A stretch of DNA of 45,360 bases from Deltaproteobacteria bacterium (GTDB lineage Bacteria; Myxococcota; JADLHZ01), in NCBI GenBank assembly GCA_020848545.1, contig JADLHZ010000160.1:1-45360 (forward strand), read 5' to 3'. Numbering within the stretch: position 1 is the stretch's first letter; each line of letters starts with the position of its first letter. Below the pieces are notes generated by a model that was not told the DNA's origin, made no database searches, and saw only the letters and a program-made list of their open reading frames with translations. The translations under genes were made by a program, and so were the position numbers. Positions 24,267-30,906 of this stretch are shown piece by piece.

Positions 24267-25610
24267 ATGTCATCGATCTTCGAAAAACGTCCCGGACAGT
24301 GGTGGGCCAAGATCAAAGACGAAGAGGGCCGCTGGACGGCCAAGCCGCTCCACGCACGCACCAAGGGCGAAGCCAAGAAGCTCCTGACCGACATGGAAAT
24401 GGAGATCGAGGCCAAGCGGCGAGAGCTCGGAACGAAAGGCGCTAACAGTGGCTGGACCATCAATCAGCTGATCGACTGGTGCTTGCAGACTTATTGGGAC
24501 GATGCGCCGAAAGTCGCGACCTTCTTGCGCAAGCACTATGGACCAAGCACGCTCGGAGCGACGGCCTTGAGCGAAGTGACGCCGGGGGCAATCGAAAGCT
24601 TCTTGCAGTCGAAACAGACCGAGCTCGCGCCAAAGAGCATCAACCACCTTCGCGGCGATCTGCATGCAGCCTTCAATCACGCCAAGGCCGCTGGACGCTT
24701 CAGCGGCGCCAATCCGGTCGCTGACGTGCGCAAACGAAAAGTGCCGAAGCGTGTTCCGGACTACTTGCGCGCGCACGAGGTGCCGCGCGTGCTGGCGATG
24801 ATCCCTGTCCAATGGCGAAGGTTCTTCACCTGCGCGCTCTGGACTGGGCTGCGCAAGGGCGAGCTCGCCGCGTTGCAGAAGGTCGACGTCGACCTTACCG
24901 CCATGGAGCTGACTGTCCGCCGATCATGGCACCGCGATCAAACGAAGGCGGGAACGCACGAGGTTCTTCCGATTCCACCGCCACTCGCCGCCGTTCTGCA
25001 AGCGGCAATCGACGAGTCTCCTTCCGATCTCGTCTTTCCAAGACCCGACGGCAGCATGTGGTCCGACGGCTTAAAGCTCGCGCCCATGTTTCGTTCGGCT
25101 CTGCGCAAGGCGGGCATCGTCACAGGGTACAACCACGTTTGTCGCCGGAAGGGGTGCGGGCACCAAGAGAGCGCGTCCGACGCAAACCTTCGCGAGTGTC
25201 CGACGTGCACGATGAAGCTATGGCCGCGGGCCACGGTGAGACGCATTCGCTTTCATGACACGCGCCACACGACTGCGACCTTGCTCTTGAAGGCCGGTGT
25301 GCCGCTTGCCACGGTGCAGAAAATTCTGCGCCACGCTGATCCGCGGATGACGGCTGAGGTCTACGGACACCTCGACCTCGACGACATGCGCGCCGGCATG
25401 GACCGGCTCTCGGCGGCGTTCGGCGCTGATCAGAATTCGAATGGTTTTGGTACCAATTTGGTACCAAGCCCGAAAAATGGCCGAAACGGGCCTGATCGAC
25501 GACGTTCGTCGAAAGAGAAAAACCAAGCCTTTCAGTGGGTTATAAAATCGGGGCAGCAGGATTCGAACCTGCGGCCTTCTGGTCCCAAACCAGACGCTCT
25601 ACCAAGCTGA
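24267..25610 (+). CDS. Tyrosine recombinase (site-specific integrase) with a zinc-ribbon-like insert
   Basis: Catalyses integration and excision of the island at the neighbouring tRNA-Pro gene. 447 residues. N-terminal arm-binding domain (1-55, QWWAKIKDEEGRW), core-binding helices (60-150) and catalytic domain (165-385). Active-site residues are visible: Arg196 (TGLRKGEL), His330 and Arg333 (HDTRHT), His356 (LRHADP) and the nucleophile Tyr366 (AEVYGH). Residues 292-314 contain CRRKGC and CPTC, a four-Cys ribbon inserted just before the HxxR box. The last ~20 codons read antisense through the tRNA gene and the stop lies inside it, so the C-terminal tail is partly a by-product of tRNA sequence. 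A strong AGGAGG ribosome site precedes the ATG. Confidence 0.93.
   Translation: MSSIFEKRPGQWWAKIKDEEGRWTAKPLHARTKGEAKKLLTDMEMEIEAKRRELGTKGANSGWTINQLIDWCLQTYWDDAPKVATFLRKHYGPSTLGATALSEVTPGAIESFLQSKQTELAPKSINHLRGDLHAAFNHAKAAGRFSGANPVADVRKRKVPKRVPDYLRAHEVPRVLAMIPVQWRRFFTCALWTGLRKGELAALQKVDVDLTAMELTVRRSWHRDQTKAGTHEVLPIPPPLAAVLQAAIDESPSDLVFPRPDGSMWSDGLKLAPMFRSALRKAGIVTGYNHVCRRKGCGHQESASDANLRECPTCTMKLWPRATVRRIRFHDTRHTTATLLLKAGVPLATVQKILRHADPRMTAEVYGHLDLDDMRAGMDRLSAAFGADQNSNGFGTNLVPSPKNGRNGPDRRRSSKEKNQAFQWVIKSGQQDSNLRPSGPKPDALPS
25447..25467 (+). repeat. Tandem TTGGTACCAA pair left of the tRNA gene
   Basis: Two perfect palindromes TTGGTACCAA (25447-25456 and 25458-25467) one helical turn apart, inside the 3' end of the integrase gene and 80 bp from the tRNA 3' end. 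A related TGG-NN-CCAATTTGG-NN-CCA array lies at 25630-25650 on the other side of the tRNA. Candidate recombinase or excisionase arm sites. They also encode part of the integrase tail. Confidence 0.45.
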
Positions 25611-25621
25611 GCTATGCCCCG
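25548..25621 (-). tRNA. tRNA-Pro (anticodon UGG), integration site of the island
   Basis: A 74-nt cloverleaf on the minus strand. The acceptor stem CGGGGCA pairs with TGCCCCG, the discriminator base is A at 25548, the D arm is GCTC...GAGC, the anticodon stem TCTGG/CCAGA closes the loop TTTGGGA (anticodon TGG), and the T arm GCAGG-TTCGAAT-CCTGC is perfect. No CCA is encoded. Its 3' end faces the integrase gene, which is the usual geometry for an element integrated into the 3' end of a tRNA gene. Confidence 0.95.
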
Positions 25622-25629
25622 GCTGCACT

Positions 25630-25650
25630 CTGGGGCCAATTTGGGGCCAT
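25630..25650 (+). repeat. TGGGGCCAA/TTGGGGCCA array right of the tRNA gene
   Basis: Starts 9 bases beyond the 5' end of the tRNA. It matches the array at 25447-25467 at 15 of 21 positions, with the same TGG-NN-CCAATTTGG-NN-CCA skeleton and orientation. The sequence here is non-coding, which argues that the left copy is more than a codon coincidence. It precedes the remnant integrase at 25680. Confidence 0.4.
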
Positions 25651-25679
25651 CCAGAACCGCTGCGCTTGCAAATCACCGA

Positions 25680-25865
25680 ATGTCGAAACCAGTCAAGCAC
25701 CGTGGCAAGTGGCGGATCCGTTGGTTCGATGAGACGGGCAAACGGCGTAGCGAGGTGCACGAGGCGCATGCGGCGGCGCTGGCGGCTCTCAGGGCCCATC
25801 AAACGCGCGTAACCGCCATTCATCGCGGGTTGGCGACCTCCGGAGCGGTGCCCCCAAAAGACCTT
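25680..25865 (+). pseudogene. N-terminal remnant of a second tyrosine integrase
   Basis: From the ATG at 25680 about 60 residues read like the arm-binding domain of a phage/ICE-type integrase: KHRGKWRIRWFDETGKRRSE, followed by a helix (AHAAALAALRAHQTRVTAI) and HRGL. No core or catalytic domain follows. The open frame continues to 26513, but its later part lacks integrase character. It starts 58 bases from the tRNA 5' end and points away from it, opposite to the layout of the intact integrase. This is a relic of another element that used the same locus. Confidence 0.6.
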
Positions 25866-26311
25866 CGGCGAACCGGTTTCGTGCGCGAGTTCTTCACGCA
25901 AGACGCGCTTGCCATGCTGCACGAGGCGGCGAGCGGCTCGCTCCGGGGCATCGATCGCATCGCCTCCCTCGCCATACGCGACTCGGCGACGCGCACTCGC
26001 TCACGCTTCGCGATGTCCGTCGAGAAGGCGGCTCGCGCGCCCATTAAAGAGCGCGCGCCGCAACAGCTCGACATCGCACGCTCGACGATCGCGTGCTCGA
26101 GCTCGCACCACTCAACCGGGCGGCCACGGTGGCGAAGCCAGAGACGATCGCCAAGCTTGCGGCGAATCCTTCCGGCGCGCCAGCCTCGGCTGGCTAGCTC
26201 ACGAACGGTATTCGTCGAACGGGCACCGAACGGTGTCCGTTCGACGACCGTGATTGCCGCGCGCCGCAAACTGGAAGGCTACCGCCGTCGTCCGTTTTGG
26301 CGGGGGTCGCC
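25866..26311. other. Decayed mobile-element DNA without an intact gene
   Basis: No convincing intact gene in about 450 bases. In the plus frame continuing from the integrase relic, EFFTQDALAMLHEAASGSLR followed by GIDRIASLAIRDSA resembles the C-terminal end of ExeA/TniB-type transposition ATPases. On the minus strand TVRELASRGWRAGRIRRKLG has a helix-turn-helix look, as in transposase N-termini. Both are short, are read from memory and lack their other domains, so this is best described as a graveyard of mobile-element fragments between the tRNA and the chromosomal genes. Confidence 0.4.
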
Positions 26312-26563
26312 TCAGACGTTCGTCGTAATCTGCGTCCGACCGCGCAAACACGCCACGATTGAGTTGCCTTGCCAATTGGCCACGGTCCACCCGCTGTCCG
26401 GCGTCGCGGTCAACTTCGCCACCTCGAAGGCATCGAAGTCGTCGAGGTGCCCCCGCTTCGAGGGCGCCGCTGTCAGCTTGCCCGCGCCCTCGGTCTGCAG
26501 GGTCAACTTGTAGAACACGCCGCAGCTGCACATCACGAGCGCCGGGAGAAGGAGCTTGCGCAT
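26312..26563 (-). CDS. Small lipoprotein with an InlB B-repeat-like domain
   Basis: An 83-residue exported protein. The N-terminus MRKLLLPALVMCSC ends in a lipobox-like sequence with the lipidated Cys at residue 12 or 14. The mature part (about 20-75) carries the GAGKLTAAP ... VAKLTATPDSGWTVANWQGN pattern of the divergent InlB B-repeat, a small beta-grasp domain of surface proteins, with one further Cys near the end. It is the last of three minus-strand genes (SDR, 26684 gene, this one), separated from its neighbour by 120 bases. Role unknown; probably surface attached. Confidence 0.65.
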   Translation of the reverse strand: MRKLLLPALVMCSCGVFYKLTLQTEGAGKLTAAPSKRGHLDDFDAFEVAKLTATPDSGWTVANWQGNSIVACLRGRTQITTNV

Positions 26564-26683
26564 GCGTGAATTCTATCGAGCGAACGGTGGTTTTCCCCGT
26601 CACCGGACCAGCCCCAGTGCCAAATACGACGTTCGTCTGAGCGCGCAGGGAGACGCCGGCGACGGCGCACTCCCGGACCGCGA

Positions 26684-27334
26684 TCACCACTGCAGCGAGA
26701 ACGTGCCTTCGCCGATCGAGGCGGCGGTCAGCGGCACGTCCGCGCACTTGAACTCGCCGGCCTCGTAACGCGCCGTCTCGGTGCCCGAGAGCCGCAGCAC
26801 CTCGGCGCTGTAGGCACCGCCCGAGATCAAGATGCCGTTGCGCAGCCCGGCCGGCAACCCGCTCGCGTTGATGCGGATCCCGTTCGGCAGCGCCTGCGTG
26901 CGGAACTTCAGAAAGTCCCACCACATCTTGTTCATCGTGAAGACGCCGACGGTGATCGTGCGGTTGCTCACGAGCTTCAACATGTGCCGCGCGGCGCCGG
27001 AGACGTCGCGGCGCGCCGACTCGATCGCCGCGGTGTTCATGTACTCGACGGGCGTCTGTCCGAGGTGCCGCGCGAGCTCCGTGATCGCGAAGAAGAAGGG
27101 CCAGGCGTCGACGCGGTCCGAGTCTTTCCACTCGCGATCATAGAACGCGCGCAGCGAAGGGATCTGCGCGTCGAGGAACGCGCTGCGGCCGCCGCGCCAA
27201 CGCTTGTCGATCGCGCGAAAGACGCCGCGGTAGAGCTTGGCGCTTGCGGTATGCGGCGATGCGCCCGGCGCGAACGGCAGCGCGGCGCCCTCGAGCACGT
27301 CGGCGCCGCCTGGGAAGGTGACGAGCGCAGTCAT
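26684..27334 (-). CDS. Uncharacterised protein, possibly distant TIGR02265/DUF2378-type
   Basis: A 216-residue soluble protein with no signal peptide or membrane helix. It has a helical first half (LYRGVFRAIDKRWRGG, IPSLRAFYDREWKDSD, WPFFFAITELARHLGQTPVE, TAAIESARRDVSGAARHMLK) and a beta-rich second half that includes MWWDFLKFRTQALPNGIRI and ends CADVPLTAASIGEGTFSLQW. This layout recalls the TIGR02265/DUF2378 family of myxobacteria, a clearer member of which lies at 44724, but identity is too low for me to be sure. Its start overlaps the stop of the SDR gene by four bases, so the two are translated together and may act on the same process. Confidence 0.7.
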   Translation of the reverse strand: MTALVTFPGGADVLEGAALPFAPGASPHTASAKLYRGVFRAIDKRWRGGRSAFLDAQIPSLRAFYDREWKDSDRVDAWPFFFAITELARHLGQTPVEYMNTAAIESARRDVSGAARHMLKLVSNRTITVGVFTMNKMWWDFLKFRTQALPNGIRINASGLPAGLRNGILISGGAYSAEVLRLSGTETARYEAGEFKCADVPLTAASIGEGTFSLQW

Positions 27335-28173
27335 GATCTCTTCTCCTCCAACGAACGCGCCAAAGAGCCGCTGCCGTGGCGCGGCGCCACGAGATCGCGG
27401 CTCATGACGTGCGCGAAGAACGAGAACAGCTGCGCGCCGCGTGGAAACGCAAACGCGAACATCGCGGCGACCCGCAACAAGAACGGCGGCAGCGAGAGGA
27501 GCTTCGCCCGCCGTCCGCTTGCCGCGATCGCGATCTCGGCGATCTGGCGCCGGCTCAACACTTCGGGCCCGCCGGCGTCGATGCCCCGCGGGCCCGGCGA
27601 GAGCGCGTCGACACAGACGGCGGCCAAGTCGGCGTCAGCGATCGGGTTCGTCTGAAATGCGGCGCCGAACACAGGAACGATCCCCCGCCGCGCGAGCACG
27701 ACGAACTCGGTGAGCGCCGAATGGAACGCGGTGGGCCGTACGATCGACGCGTCGAGGCCCTTGTCGCGCGCATAGTCGACGACGCGCTCATGGGCATCGC
27801 AGTAAGCGAGGTGCCGGGTTTTCTCGGCGCCGAACACCGAGACGTAGACGAGCTTCTTCACGCCGGCGACGACCGCGGCGTCGATGAGGTTCTTGTTCGC
27901 CGGCCAGTCGATGGCGTGAAAGCCCCGCCAACCTTTGCTCGGCGCCGGCAACACGCTCGCACCGACCGAGGAGATCACGGCGTCGACGCCGGCCATCGCG
28001 CGCTCGAGCGTTCCGGGTGCGAGCGCGTCGCCCACGGCCACTTCATCGGCGCCGGCGCCGTGCACGCGCGCCTCGCTGCGGGTCAACGCACGCACGGTGT
28101 GCCCACGGGCCTTCAACGCGGCGATGAGATGCCGGCCGAGCACGCTGCTGCTGCCTGCGACCAGGACGCGCAT
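27331..28173 (-). CDS. NAD(P)-binding atypical SDR-family protein (NmrA/YbjT-like)
   Basis: A 280-residue cytosolic protein. The Rossmann fold is evident: VAGSSSVLGRHLIAALKARG is the nucleotide loop (a GxxxxxG variant), then VGDALAPGTLERAMAGVDAV, KKLVYVSVFGAE, and a conserved STPTAFH-like segment (IVRPTAFHSALTEFVVLARR). The canonical SDR YxxxK is replaced, as usual in atypical SDRs that bind NAD(P) and act as isomerases, reductases or redox sensors. The ATG at 28173 is chosen; a GTG three codons upstream is possible. The substrate cannot be told. Divergent from the patatin gene at 28253 across 79 bases and coupled to the gene at 26684. Confidence 0.82.
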   Translation of the reverse strand: MRVLVAGSSSVLGRHLIAALKARGHTVRALTRSEARVHGAGADEVAVGDALAPGTLERAMAGVDAVISSVGASVLPAPSKGWRGFHAIDWPANKNLIDAAVVAGVKKLVYVSVFGAEKTRHLAYCDAHERVVDYARDKGLDASIVRPTAFHSALTEFVVLARRGIVPVFGAAFQTNPIADADLAAVCVDALSPGPRGIDAGGPEVLSRRQIAEIAIAASGRRAKLLSLPPFLLRVAAMFAFAFPRGAQLFSFFAHVMSRDLVAPRHGSGSLARSLEEKRS

Positions 28174-28252
28174 GCGCGACACAGAGCACGATCGCCCGCG
28201 CGAGGCCAGAAGTTGCGCTCACCGCACGGGCTTGCGAGGATCGCCGGGAGCC

Positions 28253-29341
28253 ATGCACGCGAAGACAGCATTCGTAGCGAGCGGCGGCGGCCTGCGCGCC
28301 TTCGCCTTTCACTTGGGCGCCATGCGTGCGCTCGAAGAGGCGGGCTTTCGCCGAAAGCACGTCGCGGCCGCGCGCAAGGAAGACGACGATCAAAAGATCA
28401 TCGGCTCATACATTGGCTCGTCGGCCGGCGCGTGCTTCGCGGTCGCCGCGAGCTTCTTCGACTCGCTCGACGACGCCGAGCGCGTCATCGGCCTGAAGGG
28501 CGGCGGCAAGATCCGCTTCAGCAAAGGCAGCCTCTTTCAACCGGACACGAGCTGGTTCTCCCGCGCGCGCAAAGCCAGCGGCCTCTTCTATGCAAGCGGC
28601 ATCCGCGACGTCGTCCGCGAGATCGTCGCCGGCAAAGACGACTTTCGCACCATCGGCCCCGAGCTCTATGTCTGCGCCACGCAGCTGAACGGGCCGCGCA
28701 AGGTCGTCTTCGGCCCGCGCGACTCTGGCGACGGCGGCTACAACCGCTTCATCGCGTACTACAACGACGTCAGCATCTCGGACGCCGTCGCCGCCAGCGC
28801 CAGCGTGCCCGTGCTCTTCCGTCCGTACCGCATCGTCAGCAAGCAGAGCGGCGAGACCTTCGAGTACACCGACGGCGAGGTGCGCGAGACCCTGAGCGTG
28901 CACGTCGCGCGCGACACGCAGGTCGAGCTGACGATCGTCTCGAACACGTGGATGCCGTACTACTGGCAGAAGGGCGTCGGCAGCATCTCCGATCGCGGCA
29001 TCTTCGCCGTCTTGCGCCAAGCGATCAGCCAAGCGATCGAGCAGAAGGTCGACCGCTTCCGCTACGAGACCGACCGCTACCGCGAGACCTTCGACGCCAT
29101 TCGCGAGTTCGCCAAGTGGGAGAAGCTCTCGCAGGACCAGCTCGACAATCTGCTCGGGCAAGTCAGCCTCACGCTCAACTATCGGCCGATCGAGGAGATC
29201 TACATCGCGCCGGATCCGAACGACGCCGACTTCTGCTTGATGCCCACCTTCTCCTTCGATCGCGACGTGCTCTCGCGCGCCGTCGAGATTGGCTACCGCC
29301 GCGCCGAGCTCGCGATAGAGAATTGGCGGAAAAAGCGTTAG
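28253..29341 (+). CDS. Patatin-like phospholipase
   Basis: A 362-residue predicted lipid acyl hydrolase. All patatin signatures are visible: the oxyanion loop ASGGGLRAFAFHLGAMRAL (residues about 8-26), the nucleophile elbow GSSAG in YIGSSAGACFA (Ser near residue 58), SDAVAASASVPVLFRPY, and the catalytic Asp in the DGEV motif (EYTDGEV). Hence the Ser-Asp dyad is intact. No signal peptide, so it acts in the cytosol or on the inner membrane unless exported as an effector. The ATG at 28253 follows GGGAG. The FHA-domain gene starts 10 bases after its stop, a pairing that suggests control by a phosphothreonine signal. Confidence 0.9.
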   Translation: MHAKTAFVASGGGLRAFAFHLGAMRALEEAGFRRKHVAAARKEDDDQKIIGSYIGSSAGACFAVAASFFDSLDDAERVIGLKGGGKIRFSKGSLFQPDTSWFSRARKASGLFYASGIRDVVREIVAGKDDFRTIGPELYVCATQLNGPRKVVFGPRDSGDGGYNRFIAYYNDVSISDAVAASASVPVLFRPYRIVSKQSGETFEYTDGEVRETLSVHVARDTQVELTIVSNTWMPYYWQKGVGSISDRGIFAVLRQAISQAIEQKVDRFRYETDRYRETFDAIREFAKWEKLSQDQLDNLLGQVSLTLNYRPIEEIYIAPDPNDADFCLMPTFSFDRDVLSRAVEIGYRRAELAIENWRKKR

Positions 29342-29351
29342 ACGTTTCGGT

Positions 29352-29867
29352 GTGGAGCTCATCTACCCTTACGTCCGCGATCGCCAGCTCTGCTCGCGCG
29401 CCGAGTTCGCCGCGCGGCATCCGGCGCCGGTCATCGTCTTCAAGAAGCTGGCCGCGGCGGGGCAAGGCGAGACGCAGCTCGCGCAGGTGATCGACGACGC
29501 GAACGCCGAGGTCGCCAAGGCACTTCGCCACGAGGCGCATCAGTATCGCCTGTTGCGGCTGGCGGGCGGCGCCCACACGATCGGCCGCGCGCCGGAGAAT
29601 GCGCTCGTACTCAACGATGACTCGGTGTCCCGCCAGCATGCGCAGATCGTCGTCAGCGCGATCAACGTCACCGTCGCCGACGCCGGCTCCGACAACGGCA
29701 CCTGGGTGCTCGGCGCCGACGGCAACCAGAAGGCCACGACGCCAGTGACCTTACGCGACGGCGACCGCGTGCGCTTCGGCAGGGTGATCACGCACTTCTT
29801 CGCGCCGTCCGGCTTCTTCGATTTCTTGTCGACGCTGCTCGATCCGCGCGCCGCGCCGGGCGCCTAA
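29352..29867 (+). CDS. FHA-domain protein
   Basis: A 171-residue cytosolic protein starting with GTG. The N-terminal 75 residues are helical and unassigned. The FHA domain (about 65-155) has the phosphothreonine-binding residues in order: HTIGRAPENALVLND, SVSRQHAQIVV (Ser, Arg, His) and DAGSDNGTWVLG (Asn-Gly), then LRDGDRVRFG. It therefore probably binds a Thr-phosphorylated partner, made by a Hanks-type kinase elsewhere in the cell. It lies in an operon with the patatin gene. Its TAA interleaves with the stop of the convergent gene at 29864 (four shared bases). Confidence 0.88.
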   Translation: MELIYPYVRDRQLCSRAEFAARHPAPVIVFKKLAAAGQGETQLAQVIDDANAEVAKALRHEAHQYRLLRLAGGAHTIGRAPENALVLNDDSVSRQHAQIVVSAINVTVADAGSDNGTWVLGADGNQKATTPVTLRDGDRVRFGRVITHFFAPSGFFDFLSTLLDPRAAPGA

Positions 29868-30889
29868 TAGGTGATCCCAGCGCTCGCCGTGACGCCGAAG
29901 ATCAGGTCGCGTCCGCTGACGTCACTGAAACCCTGGGTGCCGGTGCCCGAGTACGCGTGCCAGTAGTGCGTGAGCAGCGCCAGCGCCTCTATATAAAGGA
30001 TGTCCTTCGCAAACGTCGAGCGCAGGCCCGTGGTCATGTCGATCCCGAGCGCGTAGCGCCGCGCCCCGTACGCCGCGACCTGCGCGCCGCTCACCGCCGT
30101 CACCGGCAGCACACCTGCACGCGTGGCCCAGACGAGATGCTTCTTCGCCAGCGGAATCTCGAGCAAGAACGTGGCGCTCGGTGAGACGTACGCGGCCGCA
30201 GGCAAGAGCAGATCCGGCGCCAGCGTCATCGCGTCGACGGCGACGCCGAGCTCAGCGCCGAACGCGATGGCGCCTTCACGTTCACCGAACACGTGGCGCA
30301 GCGCGATGCCGGCGTGAAGCGCGTAGAAAACATCCGTGCGGATCGGCTGCGCCGGCGCGTCCGCGACGGTGGCTCGCATCGGCGCGAACGAGAAGCGCAC
30401 GTTGAGCCCGAGATCACGCGCCGCACCGCCGCCGTCCTTGAAGCGCCACGGAAAGAGCGCGAGCCCGAAGGTGGCGCCAGGCGAGAGCGTGCCTTCGTAG
30501 TACGGCGGTGTGCCGTCCTTCGCGCCCATGGCCGTCGATCGCAGGAGCGCGATGAAGCCTGCGGTGGCGACCAGTCCTTGGCGCCCGTCCTTCGGGACAT
30601 AGTGCTTCATGCGATTTTGCTCGTCCTCGGGCTCGACGTCGTCTTCATCGTCGTCGAGCTCGTCCATGCCCTCTTCTTGGTCCGAACGGTCGCCTTTGCG
30701 GAGCGATTCCGCGAAGCCCGAGTCGACCGAGATGCTCGCGGGCGGAAGGGTTTGCCGCTTCGCCTTCTTGCGGCGTGCAGCGCTCGCCTCGCCTGTGCAA
30801 ACCAGCACGAGCACCAGGACGATGTGAAAAATTGCACGATGCAGAGTGCACTCCGTAACACATTTTCGAATTGTCAGGCGATAACGCAA
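29864..30889 (-). CDS. Outer-membrane beta-barrel-like protein
   Basis: About 340 residues. A hydrophobic segment (IFHIVLVLVLVCTGEASA) serves as signal peptide. It is followed by a basic patch (RRKKAKRQ), an acidic low-complexity stretch (about 70-92, Asp/Glu-rich) and then repeated amphipathic strands typical of an outer-membrane barrel (LGLNVRFSFAPM, GIALRHVFG, GAIAFGAELGVAV, SATFLLEIPL, YALGIDMTTGLRS, LIFGVTASAGITY with a terminal aromatic). The listed start is a TTG and is doubtful; the true start probably lies up to 20 codons later, just before the signal segment. Divergent from the VWA lipoprotein gene at 30907, so the two likely share a promoter region and may belong to one process. 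Function unknown. Confidence 0.7.
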   Translation of the reverse strand: MRYRLTIRKCVTECTLHRAIFHIVLVLVLVCTGEASAARRKKAKRQTLPPASISVDSGFAESLRKGDRSDQEEGMDELDDDEDDVEPEDEQNRMKHYVPKDGRQGLVATAGFIALLRSTAMGAKDGTPPYYEGTLSPGATFGLALFPWRFKDGGGAARDLGLNVRFSFAPMRATVADAPAQPIRTDVFYALHAGIALRHVFGEREGAIAFGAELGVAVDAMTLAPDLLLPAAAYVSPSATFLLEIPLAKKHLVWATRAGVLPVTAVSGAQVAAYGARRYALGIDMTTGLRSTFAKDILYIEALALLTHYWHAYSGTGTQGFSDVSGRDLIFGVTASAGITY

Positions 30890-30906
30890 AGGGGTACGAG
30901 GTGCCG

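Noticed and set aside
25614-26513. A full 299-residue protein across the tRNA end and downstream DNA
   Set aside because: Only about 60 residues look like an integrase N-terminus. The rest is low-complexity and runs antisense through the lipoprotein gene at 26312, so it is treated as a pseudogene plus debris.
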